The notes below the pieces were generated by a model. That model made no database searches and had not been told where the DNA came from. It saw nothing but the letters and a program-made list of their open reading frames with translations. Positions 8,156 through 15,008 of a stretch of DNA of 64,000 bases are shown in pieces. The translations under genes were made by a program, and so were the position numbers. Source of the DNA: a virus. The stretch is from positions 19,929 through 83,928 of the IMG/VR virus record IMGVR_UViG_3300009502_000028, one strand, 5' to 3'. Numbering within the stretch: position 1 is the first letter of the stretch; the number at the start of each line of letters is the position of its first letter.

Positions 8156-8755
8156 GTGAATAGAAGAAACTTTATTAAATCGGGAGTCATAGGGGCAGTT
8201 GGTGCTCCTATGATCGTATCTGCAATATCTTCACCTCCCATATTATTGTCAGACAAAGCAGAACATATCTATACACGGGGTGAGTTTTATGAAATCATAC
8301 CTATTGCGTGGTTAAAGCCTTATGGAATACGGGCATCTGATTACTGTATGACGTTCGTGGATAAAAATGGTTATTTTGCTCACGAACATGAATCTAAAGC
8401 TTGTGGCTCGGGATATTCGGATGTTTTAAACAAAGAAGCAATTGTTCGTGGCGGTGGAAACTTTACAGTATTTATCGTAAAAACGTATAGATTACAATGT
8501 TTACCAATAATTCATTCGGATAACCCATCTTATGTTAACCCGGTGATTGGCAAGGTTCGGGGTGGCGTTAGACTAGATGGTAGTGCGTGGTCAGTTGAAA
8601 AAATAGTTGATGAAATTAAAGACACAATGGAATACGTGTGTTCAGTTTCTTATGCCAGAGTAGATAAAACGCCCGATTGCGATCCTCAATTTGTACCATT
8701 TGCCCGAGGTTTATCAAAATATCATTATAATTTATACCTCAAACAAATGAATTAA
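8156..8755 (+). CDS. Secreted protein with Tat-like signal, 199 aa
   Basis: GTG start. The N-terminus VNRRNFIKSGVIGAVGAPMIVSA fits a twin-arginine signal: RR followed by N-F-I-K, a hydrophobic stretch and small residues before a likely cleavage site near residue 25. The mature part is mixed alpha/beta with five Cys residues and no recognised catalytic motif. A Tat substrate in a phage would be folded before export, for example a host-envelope-modifying factor, but that is inference. The gene is closely spaced with its upstream neighbour. Confidence 0.6.
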   Translation: MNRRNFIKSGVIGAVGAPMIVSAISSPPILLSDKAEHIYTRGEFYEIIPIAWLKPYGIRASDYCMTFVDKNGYFAHEHESKACGSGYSDVLNKEAIVRGGGNFTVFIVKTYRLQCLPIIHSDNPSYVNPVIGKVRGGVRLDGSAWSVEKIVDEIKDTMEYVCSVSYARVDKTPDCDPQFVPFARGLSKYHYNLYLKQMN

Positions 8756-8768
8756 TAAATATAAAAAT

Positions 8769-9014
8769 ATGAAAACGTGGTATAAAGCTGTTTGCGACGA
8801 GCATAAAGAGATGTGTGATTGTTTTATTAATAATCCTCTAACTACCGCACATCTTTTGAGTGATAAAAATGAGGATATCCATCAATGGTTTAGTTTGCAT
8901 TATAACTGTAAACTCAGACTAATTCATTATGACTCTGACAACGAAGAATGTTGGGATAAAGGATACACCGATATCTTATTCGATTATCTCACACGAAAAA
9001 CAGAAAAAGATTAA
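8769..9014 (+). CDS. Hypothetical protein, 81 aa
   Basis: Small protein starting MKTWYKAVCDEHKEMCDCF, rich in Cys, His and aromatic residues in its first half. A CxxxxxxCxC cluster might bind metal. It ends with TRKTEKD two bases before a GTG-started truncated gene. No family recognised. Confidence 0.6.
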   Translation: MKTWYKAVCDEHKEMCDCFINNPLTTAHLLSDKNEDIHQWFSLHYNCKLRLIHYDSDNEECWDKGYTDILFDYLTRKTEKD

Positions 9015-9015
9015 T

Positions 9016-9129
9016 GTGATTGAAAATACGTTTAAGGTGGGTGATGTAGTAACTATAACTGATACAAATCAGGAATTTTGTGTATATTATTGTGTAGTAC
9101 ATGTGGAAGGTCAACAACCCCTACCCTAA
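9016..9129 (+). pseudogene. Truncated gene ending inside an IS right end
   Basis: GTG at 9016 opens VIENTFKVGDVVTITDTNQE, a beta-rich start like small SH3-type barrels. The frame then runs into an IS right-end hairpin and ends ...GQQPLP, the last residues and TAA coming from the element. The same QQPLP ending occurs on the gene at 25574-25930, next to a full copy of the element. The original C-terminus is therefore lost. Confidence 0.55.
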
Positions 9130-9145
9130 AGGGATAGGGGCTTGA
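9111..9145 (-). repeat. Solitary right end of the TnpB-2/3/4 element family
   Basis: Contains the hairpin CCCCTA-TCCCTTTAGGGTA-GGGG flanked by GTTGTTGAC, matching the right ends at about 25555-25592 and 54482-54510. No tnpB or left end is adjacent. It interrupts the gene at 9016 and is followed by a 40-bp copy of part of the next gene, so an insertion followed by deletion or rearrangement is likely. Confidence 0.7.
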
Positions 9146-9185
9146 ACGGCCCCGATAAATTCCCATTGGTGGATTGGTTATATGG
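9146..9185 (+). pseudogene. 40-bp duplicated fragment of the following gene
   Basis: The stretch encoding PDKFPLVDWLYG here matches the segment at about 9424-9463 in the gene downstream, with only a few base changes. It lies immediately after the solitary IS end, so it is a duplication remnant and not a gene. Confidence 0.6.
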
Positions 9186-9242
9186 TTTGGTGATCACGGA
9201 AATTTACTTAAAGAAATGATATCCACGTTTTATAATAAAATT

Positions 9243-9623
9243 ATGAATAAACTAACAGAAAAATGGAGAGTAACGGGATTGCTTGATGGTTTGATAAATG
9301 AGACTACCTGTGATAAACTTGCTGGTTATTTGGATACCGTTGCAACTCGGTTAATAAAAGAGAAAAATTCAGAGCATTTATGCGGCATGATGATTCCTAT
9401 TGTCAGACGTGTATATGATCGTGTTCCTCCCGATAAATTCCCATTGGTTGATTGGCTATATGATGATTGTAAGAAATGGGTGGATGGTCATAAAAAATTG
9501 CTCGAAAGATTAATGAATGAGTCCTATAATAAGATCGATGGAGAGGCTGAATTTGTTGCTCTTTACACCGATGATGTTGTTAACCGGATTCTTTTGGTTG
9601 GAGAAGTTAAATATGGACATTGA
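9243..9623 (+). CDS. Hypothetical protein, 126 aa
   Basis: The ATG at 9243 is preferred over upstream in-frame ATGs because TATAAT lies just upstream, matching the short-leader style of the region. The protein begins MNKLTEKWRVTGLLDGLINE and is helical throughout. Its last bases overlap the next gene (ATGGACATTGA). No motif recognised. Confidence 0.6.
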   Translation: MNKLTEKWRVTGLLDGLINETTCDKLAGYLDTVATRLIKEKNSEHLCGMMIPIVRRVYDRVPPDKFPLVDWLYDDCKKWVDGHKKLLERLMNESYNKIDGEAEFVALYTDDVVNRILLVGEVKYGH

Positions 9624-10050
9624 ATATCTAGCAGACTACACTCAAGAAGAAAAGAAAGAATGGGTTGCACAACTTATTCTAACTTTGATGGATTATACGG
9701 AACAATCAGATGATGAAACATTTTGGTGTGATCTATATGATAAATATAAGTCATTAAAAGAAAAACATGTTATCATCGATCAACAACGGTCAATTGAAAG
9801 ACAATATAAAAAAGAGATTGGAGATATATTCCTTCGTAACGGTTCTGCTATGGAAAAAGTAGAATGTCTAAACAAATATTTCGTAGAAACTCCATATTTC
9901 GTGAGACAAATAGAACTGCACGAACTAGATAATATTCTAATGGTGAGTCCCATCGGAGGTAAGCCTACCGCAGATGAATTGGAAAAGGTTCGAGCAATTG
10001 AAAATGTGCTGTATCAAATTAAATCACCGCCTTCAGGTTGGAGAAGTTAA
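9613..10050 (+). CDS. Hypothetical protein, 145 aa
   Basis: Starts MDIEYLADYTQEEKKEWVAQ and overlaps the previous gene by 11 bases. The first half is acidic and helical; the C-terminal part holds VSPIGGKPTADELEK. The sequence TTGGAGAAGTTAA precedes both this gene and thyX, a small local duplication around the start sites. Function unknown. Confidence 0.65.
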   Translation: MDIEYLADYTQEEKKEWVAQLILTLMDYTEQSDDETFWCDLYDKYKSLKEKHVIIDQQRSIERQYKKEIGDIFLRNGSAMEKVECLNKYFVETPYFVRQIELHELDNILMVSPIGGKPTADELEKVRAIENVLYQIKSPPSGWRS

Positions 10051-10055
10051 AAAAC

Positions 10056-10727
10056 ATGAATAATACAGTAGAACTTATTGGGCACTATGGGGACGATGAA
10101 ATCCATGCGTTATCTGCATGGACATCTACAAGTAGAGATTTGACCGAAGAGAAAAGAAACCGCATTCCCGAATTGTTAAAGACCCTCGCAAAGAATAACC
10201 ATCATACCCCATTTGAAAAATCATCTCTGCATTTTCTCGTAGATACTGATATCGCCAGTCATATTCACCTACTTAAACATCGGGTGGGAGTATCCATCAA
10301 TGGGGAGTCGGCTAGATATAAAGAAATAAAAGAAGACAAGTATCTTATTCCAAATGATTGGGTTGGTATCAAAGTAGATATGGGAGAATCTGAGTTTGCC
10401 GGGACATTTAAAAATTATGATTGGGCGAAATCATTAGAATCCTATACTCAATTAGGTAATAAGCTATATCACCAATGCTTGTCTGAATTAGAACCTATTT
10501 TGGGACGGAAACGAGCCAAAGAGTCGGCGAGATTTTTTAAGACATACAATTCACAAATACAAGCGGATGTAATGTTCAATTGGAGGTCATTCTATCACTT
10601 TTTAGAACTTCGTAATAAACCATCGGCTCAAAAAGAGATAAAAGAAATTGCGGCAGAAATGTTGCGGCTTGTAAAAAATATTGACAAAAATCCATTTCAA
10701 TATACAATATCCGCATTTGAATTATAA
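10056..10727 (+). CDS. thyX: Flavin-dependent thymidylate synthase ThyX
   Basis: 223 residues. The ThyX signature appears as KHRVGVSINGESARY near residues 74-88, corresponding to the family's RHRxxSxNxxSxRY; the first Arg is replaced by Lys. Further family features are HHTPFEK near 49-55 and NWRSFYHFLELRN near the C-terminus. ThyX makes dTMP from dUMP using FAD, NADPH and methylene-tetrahydrofolate, and is common in large phages. With dCMP deaminase and DHFR further along it gives a dTMP supply route. The ATG at 10056 gives the usual family N-terminus. Confidence 0.93.
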   Translation: MNNTVELIGHYGDDEIHALSAWTSTSRDLTEEKRNRIPELLKTLAKNNHHTPFEKSSLHFLVDTDIASHIHLLKHRVGVSINGESARYKEIKEDKYLIPNDWVGIKVDMGESEFAGTFKNYDWAKSLESYTQLGNKLYHQCLSELEPILGRKRAKESARFFKTYNSQIQADVMFNWRSFYHFLELRNKPSAQKEIKEIAAEMLRLVKNIDKNPFQYTISAFEL

Positions 10728-10732
10728 ATAAT

Positions 10733-11107
10733 ATGAATTCTATTCACTTTGAAATTAAAGGACGTAAAGCTATTGAGAAGATGGGAATGGTCTATACAGA
10801 TACCGATATTAACTGTCGTGAGCACGTATTAAGCTGCGTGCCAATTAAAATAGACGTAAGAGATCAACCTAATTATAGCCTAAATAAAATCGAGAAAGAT
10901 TTAGATATTGTATTTAGAAAACTATTGAAATCGGAATTACTCTTCAGTAAAATTAAAAAACTTCATAGTGTGGTTTGGGATCGAATCTACATTATTGGCG
11001 ATGAATGGAATGTAAGAAAATTCGAAGCAAGATACTGGATAAGAATATTAGGAGAAGATGCACCGGGGACAGCTACTCCTGTCTGTTTAGAATGCTCTGG
11101 GGGATAA
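10733..11107 (+). CDS. Hypothetical protein, 124 aa
   Basis: Starts MNSIHFEIKGRKAIEKMGMV five bases after thyX, so probably cotranscribed with it. The C-terminus carries CLECSGG, and its last 21 bases overlap the convergent gene at 11087. Mixed alpha/beta, no recognised family. Confidence 0.65.
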   Translation: MNSIHFEIKGRKAIEKMGMVYTDTDINCREHVLSCVPIKIDVRDQPNYSLNKIEKDLDIVFRKLLKSELLFSKIKKLHSVVWDRIYIIGDEWNVRKFEARYWIRILGEDAPGTATPVCLECSGG

Positions 11108-11965
11108 CTCCGCTTTGTTTTCCTGAGCATAATCCTCAAGCGCCATAATTTGTTTGGGGCTCGGTGGTCTCGTTCTCGGAAAATCATATTCAACTACTTC
11201 TCTACCGAAAGAAGTCACATGTGATGTCCGATACCATCCAAGCTCTGCCATTTTACCCAATATATCCCCATCATCTGGCATTTTATTTATTTTAGTTAAA
11301 TATGCGGTCGCCCATGGATCATGCTGATACATTCCTACTTTAATAAATTCCCCGCTCGGATTTAGCCAAAACAGTCTCGGATATATATTTTCATTCAATA
11401 ATCCCCGGTTAACCGGTGGCGCACCGTCTTGGAATTCCTTATATGGTTGTAATTGAGTATCTCCATAACCACAAGGTTGATATAGAACTTCGGCGGGATT
11501 ATATTTAAAATCTTTTAGAAATTGAAAGATAATAGGCATTATGCTTCTTAAGGTTGGTGTAGCATCCCAGAAACTAAACACGCACTGATTATATATTTTA
11601 AATAACCTCGCACTAGTATATTCTTCCCAATTGATCGGACTTGCTTTAAGAGCATTCATTATAACTTTTCTCATCTCCATATGAGCACAAGCTCTGCCGC
11701 CAGATATTTGATTACTTGCTCCTTTAGCTATGGCATCTGCCAATAATGCATTTATTTTAGGGTCTGAACAAAGAACGGTTTTTTTCGATGGGAAATAAAC
11801 CATATAACTATTTATACTGTCGAGGGTTCCGAATAGAACAACCGCCTCTACGCCATCATTTACATCATAAGAGACAAATCCATTTTTGGTTTCCAGACTA
11901 TCTGGATCTTCAAAAATTTGTTTTACGATTTCTTTAATTAATTTTCGAAATTGACTTTTACGCAT
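11087..11965 (-). CDS. Hypothetical protein with capsid-targeting-like N-terminus, 292 aa
   Basis: The ATG at 11965 gives MRKSQFRKLIKEIVKQIFED, a basic amphipathic N-terminus of a type seen on several proteins here (compare 61287 and the internal segment of 62558). I-F-E could be a prohead-protease site. The rest is a mixed globular protein with no recognised domain. AT-rich sequence resembling a promoter lies just upstream. An in-frame ATG at 12013 would extend into the upstream gene and is less likely. Confidence 0.6.
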   Translation of the reverse strand: MRKSQFRKLIKEIVKQIFEDPDSLETKNGFVSYDVNDGVEAVVLFGTLDSINSYMVYFPSKKTVLCSDPKINALLADAIAKGASNQISGGRACAHMEMRKVIMNALKASPINWEEYTSARLFKIYNQCVFSFWDATPTLRSIMPIIFQFLKDFKYNPAEVLYQPCGYGDTQLQPYKEFQDGAPPVNRGLLNENIYPRLFWLNPSGEFIKVGMYQHDPWATAYLTKINKMPDDGDILGKMAELGWYRTSHVTSFGREVVEYDFPRTRPPSPKQIMALEDYAQENKAELSPRAF

Positions 11966-11997
11966 ACTGTATAAATATACGACAAAGCCGGAATTGT

Positions 11998-12135
11998 TTA
12001 TTTTATTGGGCAATTACACGGCTTCATTCGTCCATTGGGGTGCTTAGGGAATGGTTTGCCACAAAGCCTACAGATTGTTTTCCATTTCTTTTCGCAACTG
12101 GCACAGCAACACCACGATGTATGTTTACGTTTCAT
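11998..12135 (-). CDS. Small zinc-ribbon protein, 45 aa
   Basis: Starts MKRKHTSWCCCASCEKKWKT and contains CCxxC, then CRLCGKPF and CNC: four or more Cys in two knuckles typical of tiny zinc-ribbon proteins. Its ATG overlaps the stop of the upstream gene (ATGA), so translation is probably coupled. Likely nucleic-acid or protein binding; partner unknown. Confidence 0.6.
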   Translation of the reverse strand: MKRKHTSWCCCASCEKKWKTICRLCGKPFPKHPNGRMKPCNCPIK

Positions 12136-12329
12136 TTTTTAATTTTTGATTCAACTACCACTCGCTGACAAAAGTCACCCACAAACCGCATTGTTTCTGG
12201 GTTAGCGTCGATATTCCAATCTAAAACATCTGGCGGTAAAACTCCGTACTTTATCCACCTTGCCAACATGTCTTCTCGTTCCTCACGGGAGATTTCCACG
12301 GCGGGAACGGTTATTGTAGTTTTAATCAC
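12132..12329 (-). CDS. Hypothetical protein, 65 aa
   Basis: GTG start at 12329, VIKTTITVPAVEISREERED. A promoter-like TTGACT at 12359-12364 lies upstream, in the conserved context of the 16-18 kb promoters. Its stop overlaps the ATG of the zinc-ribbon gene. No family recognised. Confidence 0.6.
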   Translation of the reverse strand: MIKTTITVPAVEISREEREDMLARWIKYGVLPPDVLDWNIDANPETMRFVGDFCQRVVVESKIKK

Positions 12330-12360
12330 AATAATATTGTGTCAGAGTTATTATAACAAG

Positions 12361-12543
12361 TCAAGCTTTTGTCAGTCTTACCGGCGTGCTATATTTATAT
12401 AGCGGACCCCAAGAATCATATTTAGCACATTTCTCCGAACAATATAATCCAATTGTTCTAAACTGACTTTTCAACTGAATAGTCCATGTTTTGGACGGGG
12501 TGATATGCTTACTACAAAACCAACACTCATTTTTTATTTTCAT
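12361..12543 (-). CDS. Small zinc-finger protein, 60 aa
   Basis: Starts MKIKNECWFCSKHITPSKTW. Contains CWFC and later CSEKC, a four-Cys arrangement spaced like MYM/FCS-type fingers. The ATG overlaps the stop of the upstream 25-aa gene. Probably a structural zinc site; role unknown. Confidence 0.65.
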   Translation of the reverse strand: MKIKNECWFCSKHITPSKTWTIQLKSQFRTIGLYCSEKCAKYDSWGPLYKYSTPVRLTKA

Positions 12544-12617
12544 GGGAGGGATTCGTCAATTCTTCCGGAAATATATCCTATTAGGAATGTAATAATTATG
12601 GAAATTATGAACATCAT
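12540..12617 (-). CDS. Micro membrane protein, 25 aa
   Basis: MMFIISIIITFLIGYISGRI plus a short acidic tail. One membrane helix fills most of the protein. Its ATG overlaps the stop of the preceding micro-gene, and its own stop overlaps the next ATG. It shares FLIGYxxGR with its upstream neighbour, so the two look like diverged duplicates. Confidence 0.5.
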   Translation of the reverse strand: MMFIISIIITFLIGYISGRIDESLP

Positions 12618-12715
12618 AGTTTAAAATTACCATTTCTCCCGAAATTATATCCAATTAAAAATGCCAATAAATTAAAGAAAATTAAAACCTCAACCGAAAT
12701 TTCAGAATACATCAT
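12614..12715 (-). CDS. Micro membrane protein, 33 aa
   Basis: MMYSEISVEVLIFFNLLAFL followed by IGYNFGRNG. A single membrane helix ends in the FLIGYNFGR motif shared with the 25-aa protein downstream. It starts three bases after the stop of the 69-aa gene. Strict overlap on both sides supports real translation. Function unknown. Confidence 0.5.
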   Translation of the reverse strand: MMYSEISVEVLIFFNLLAFLIGYNFGRNGNFKL

Positions 12716-12717
12716 AA

Positions 12718-12927
12718 TTAATCAAGTTTACCAAGCAGTTGGACTCCATATCCTTCGGTATACCCTTCTACAAACAATGCTAATCTAATTAAATCCTGTT
12801 CCTGCTCTAATCTATTATAAGTAGTCCAGCGAGTTGGATCATAATTGAAGCAAATCTTATTGTCTCGCTTTCCAGAAACAACTCCTAACTCATATACATT
12901 GTGATTCTCAGTTTCTTCGGTTTCCAT
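12718..12927 (-). CDS. Hypothetical protein, 69 aa
   Basis: Starts METEETENHNVYELGVVSGK. The ATG at 12927 is chosen because a promoter (TTGACA, 17 bp, TAGATT) lies immediately upstream, so a longer frame starting at 12966 would not be transcribed. First gene of a minus-strand run of overlapping tiny genes. No family recognised. Confidence 0.6.
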   Translation of the reverse strand: METEETENHNVYELGVVSGKRDNKICFNYDPTRWTTYNRLEQEQDLIRLALFVEGYTEGYGVQLLGKLD

Positions 12928-12934
12928 TAGGGAT

Positions 12935-12963
12935 AATCTATCAGATAGTTGATTACTTGTCAA
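12935..12963 (-). promoter_or_regulatory. Promoter of the tiny-gene operon
   Basis: Reading leftward: TTGACA (12963-12958), 17 bp, TAGATT (12940-12935), then ATG seven bases later at 12927. The predicted mRNA is leaderless or nearly so. Confidence 0.6.
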
Positions 12964-13036
12964 CAAATTTAATATTGAATTTGATATACAAAAACTTGAC
13001 TGGTGTTAAGAGGCGGAATAAGCAAACGATGGAAAA

Positions 13037-13113
13037 TGGTAGCAATGGTGGGACTCAAACCCACAACCAAGCCTTTATAAAAGACACGCTCTATCAAATT
13101 GAGCTACATTGCT
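13037..13113 (-). tRNA. tRNA-Ile(UAU)
   Basis: A full cloverleaf can be folded by eye. Acceptor AGCAATG/CATTGCT with encoded CCA (13039-13037), D stem GCTC/GAGC, anticodon loop TTTATAA with anticodon UAU, T stem GTGGG/CCCAC. It reads AUA, a common codon in this AT-rich genome. The first pair of the anticodon stem is mismatched (T-T). Confidence 0.85.
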
Positions 13114-13120
13114 ATAAAAT

Positions 13121-13193
13121 TGGTGGGCGGGAATTCTCGTCATTATTTAGTGTTCAACGGAGCAACCCGTTGTAGAGCTATCAGACGCCGCCC
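13121..13193 (-). ncRNA. tRNA-like RNA, isotype unassigned
   Basis: Ends in an encoded CCA, with GGGCGG/CCGCCC pairing in acceptor position. A strong internal hairpin CAACGG-GTTGCT-CCGTTG occupies an anticodon-arm-like position. The D arm and T arm are not standard (no TTCRANY loop), and the loop has 6 or 8 nt depending on pairing. It may be a degenerate tRNA or a tRNA mimic. Its 5' end lies within the 37-bp direct repeat. Confidence 0.4.
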
Positions 13194-13215
13194 ATACTGT
13201 AAAATCAAATAGAGT
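13179..13215. repeat. 37-bp direct repeat, left copy
   Basis: Identical to 14554-14590. Covers the 5' end of the tRNA-like gene and its upstream sequence. The two copies flank the HNH/TnpB element plus one small zinc-ribbon gene. Confidence 0.8.
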
Positions 13216-13451
13216 CAATTACCCACAACCCTAAAGGGTTGGGGCTTGCCAGACAAGTTTCCAGCATAAGGCTCTTTGACTATAGCCTGCCCTTCCATTA
13301 AGTTTTTACACATACTGGAGGGAAGTTGAAGATAACGGTTTCTTATATTATTTGCAGCATTTATATCGGCATCTAATATCTTGTTATCTACTCCTACATA
13401 CCTACACGTTCCTTTTACACGTTTGCCAACCATATTAAAATTTCCTATCAT
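13215..13451 (-). pseudogene. TnpB C-terminal remnant, 78 aa
   Basis: Starts MIGNFNMVGKRVKGTCRYVG and contains DADINAANNIRNRYLQL, the last RuvC Asp motif of TnpB, followed by the usual element-specific tail. The N-terminal RuvC Asp and Glu motifs are missing, so it cannot be an active nuclease. It overlaps the end of the HNH gene and lies in the position of a tnpB 3' end next to a right-end hairpin (about 13230-13250). Confidence 0.7.
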
Positions 13452-14275
13452 TTGAAAATCTACTTATTTGATTACACATAGAAATGAAACTTTCTTGAGA
13501 ATCATTATTTTTCATTGCATTTATTCTCCAAGTGCATAATACGATGTTTTCGTTTGTATATCCTTTAGAAGAATCAATTCTATCAATACTCATCTTTGTT
13601 GGTGATTTAGCAATGGGAGACATAAGTTGTTCACTATAAAAACATTTTCCATTTTGGAGTTTATATTGATTGATGATGTCTTCAACACTTATTGAAAATG
13701 GAACATTTTCTTTTTTACATCTAATTTTTGTCGAGTTCCATAATATGATTGCTCTTTTTTCGGGAGAACTATTGAATCTTTCATTGTATTTTTTTTGTTC
13801 ACACGTTTTACAATAGGGACTATAATTCAACTTACCATTTTTTCTTTTTTTATTTCTATAATAGAAATTTTCTATCGGTAAATTGTGTTTACATAAAGAA
13901 CATACTTTTTCTGTAGGTATAACATCGTGAAATCTCTTCGTATGACCTTGTTTACCGCATACAGTGCATTTGACTAACTTTGGAAGACATTGAAGGCAAG
14001 ACCTGCTTCTTCGTTCACATACTTGGCAACTACTTTTTGATTTATGATATATTTCATTTTTACAGAATGGACATATTCTATACCATTGGGCTTTCTCTTC
14101 GTTGTATTTCATATGTAATACATATGTGTGGTTATTTCAAAAACACAACAAATTTTGTTTATGGGGAAGATTTACGAAACATTAAATTATTTTCAATTAT
14201 TTTAGATTGGTCACAATTCCTCCCCCCCTACCCTAAAGGGATAGGGGCTTCCTTGCTCCAAGAAAGTGAATTTAT
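13222..14275 (-). mobile_element. IS605-like element carrying HNH gene in place of most of tnpB
   Basis: A right-end hairpin (CCCTAAAGGG core, about 13222-13250) and a left-end hairpin (about 14221-14250, same core) match the ends of the TnpB-2/3/4 family. Between them lie an HNH nuclease gene and a tnpB 3' remnant, both reading leftward. The element and its left flank sit between 37-bp direct repeats. This looks like a chimera in which a homing nuclease took over IS ends. Boundaries are estimates. Confidence 0.6.
13435..14112 (-). CDS. HNH endonuclease with N-terminal zinc ribbons
   Basis: 225 residues. The first ~125 residues hold repeated Cys pairs (CPFC, CQVC, CLQC, CTVCG, CSLC, CKTC), consistent with several zinc ribbons. 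The C-terminal half has an HNH-like core, NGKCFYSEQLM followed by MSIDRIDSSKGYTNENIVLC, as in phage homing endonucleases where the first His is replaced. Such enzymes cut a specific site and promote their own spread. It lies inside IS605-type ends and overlaps a TnpB C-terminal remnant. Confidence 0.75.
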   Translation of the reverse strand: MKYNEEKAQWYRICPFCKNEIYHKSKSSCQVCERRSRSCLQCLPKLVKCTVCGKQGHTKRFHDVIPTEKVCSLCKHNLPIENFYYRNKKRKNGKLNYSPYCKTCEQKKYNERFNSSPEKRAIILWNSTKIRCKKENVPFSISVEDIINQYKLQNGKCFYSEQLMSPIAKSPTKMSIDRIDSSKGYTNENIVLCTWRINAMKNNDSQESFISMCNQISRFSNDRKF

Positions 14276-14287
14276 GACTGCGGATCA

Positions 14288-14461
14288 TCAATTGTCCTCC
14301 TGCGGATCATCAGCATAATTGAGATAAAGCCCACAATGTGGACATATACCATCTTCACCCTCATCGTTTATCTGCGGAGCATCAAAATAAAGCCCACAAT
14401 TTGGACATATACCCGAATCACCAACCGTTATATCATAACCGGTGTTTTCGTTTTTCATCAT
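14288..14461 (-). CDS. Small double zinc-ribbon protein, 57 aa
   Basis: MMKNENTGYDITVGDSGICP then NCGLYFDAPQ, and a second GICPHCGLYLNYA. The two CPxCGLY knuckles look like an internal duplication and probably bind one or two zinc ions. A strong promoter lies directly upstream and the transcript would be leaderless. It lies between the 37-bp repeats, next to the HNH element. Confidence 0.65.
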   Translation of the reverse strand: MMKNENTGYDITVGDSGICPNCGLYFDAPQINDEGEDGICPHCGLYLNYADDPQEDN

Positions 14462-14467
14462 GGATAT

Positions 14468-14496
14468 AATATACAGGAATTCTTGGTCAATGTCAA
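14468..14496 (-). promoter_or_regulatory. Promoter of the zinc-ribbon gene
   Basis: Leftward TTGACA (14496-14491), 17 bp, TATATT (14473-14468), with the ATG at 14461 six bases beyond. Confidence 0.6.
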
Positions 14497-14553
14497 CAAG
14501 ATTCCTGAAATAAATGAAAAATATTTTGAGTTACGGCCATAAAATTATAAATT

Positions 14554-14590
14554 TATCAGACGCCGCCCATACTGTAAAATCAAATAGAGT
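14554..14590. repeat. 37-bp direct repeat, right copy
   Basis: Exact copy of 13179-13215. On this side it is not attached to the rest of the tRNA-like gene, as expected if an insertion duplicated the junction. Confidence 0.8.
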
Positions 14591-14733
14591 AATGGTATAG
14601 GTTACTCCCCCGTTTTAGTGTGAACCGCATTGCGAGCGAAAGGTTAGTTAGTCCTTCTAACGCTACACCGCTATCACACTTATCCTACGGAACCTTTTCA
14701 ACCATATTTCAGATTGTTTCCGAGGACCATTAC
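14589..14733 (-). ncRNA. Structured RNA candidate inside the tRNA cluster, about 145 nt
   Basis: A perfect 8-bp terminal stem (GTAATGGT at 14589-14596, ACCATTAC at 14726-14733) encloses a 7-bp internal stem (AGTGTGA 14617-14623, TCACACT 14674-14680). No open frame of note. It is in the interval between tRNA-Glu and the direct repeat and would be on the tRNA transcript. Class unknown; it does not fold as a tRNA. Confidence 0.4.
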
Positions 14734-14754
14734 TCGATCAAAGAACAAAATTTG

Positions 14755-14826
14755 TAGCCCGTGAGAGTGCCGCCCTCTCTTTTTAGGATTGAAAATCCTA
14801 TGTCCTAGCTGATAAACGAACGGGCC
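14755..14826 (-). tRNA. tRNA-Glu(UUC)
   Basis: Acceptor GGCCCGT/ACGGGCT, anticodon stem TAGGA/TCCTA with loop TTTTCAA giving anticodon UUC, and T stem GAGAG/CTCTC. The T loop GGCGGCA lacks the usual TTCRANY and the first acceptor pair is G-U. CCA is not encoded, unlike its neighbours. Confidence 0.75.
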
Positions 14827-14830
14827 AAAT

Positions 14831-14908
14831 TGGTACTCCCGGCAGGACTTGAACCTGCGACTCGTGTTTTAGAAAAACACTACTCTAATCCAACTGAGTT
14901 ACGGGAGC
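14831..14908 (-). tRNA. tRNA-Arg(UCU)
   Basis: Acceptor GCTCCCG/CGGGAGT with encoded CCA, D stem ACTC/GAGT, anticodon stem GTGTT/AACAC with loop TTTCTAA (anticodon UCU), and a canonical T arm with GGTTCAAGTCC. Reads AGA, common in this genome. Confidence 0.92.
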
Positions 14909-14915
14909 AATGAAT

Positions 14916-15003
14916 TGGTGCCGGTGGCGGGACTTGAACCCGCACAACTTTTTATAGTCCCAAGATTTTAAGTCTTGTGCGGCTGCCATTACGCCACACC
15001 GGC
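14916..15003 (-). tRNA. tRNA-Leu(UAA)
   Basis: Class II tRNA of 88 nt. Acceptor GCCGGTG/CACCGGC, anticodon loop CTTAAAA (UAA), a long variable arm, canonical T arm with GGTTCAAGTCC, and encoded CCA. Confidence 0.93.
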
Positions 15004-15008
15004 AAAAT

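Noticed and set aside
13957-14112. Start of the HNH gene as a separate zinc-finger gene
   Set aside because: The frame is continuous with the HNH core and no internal stop or start supports a split.
14336-14542. Plus-strand 68-aa frame
   Set aside because: It is antisense to the 57-aa double zinc-ribbon gene, which has Cys knuckles and its own promoter.
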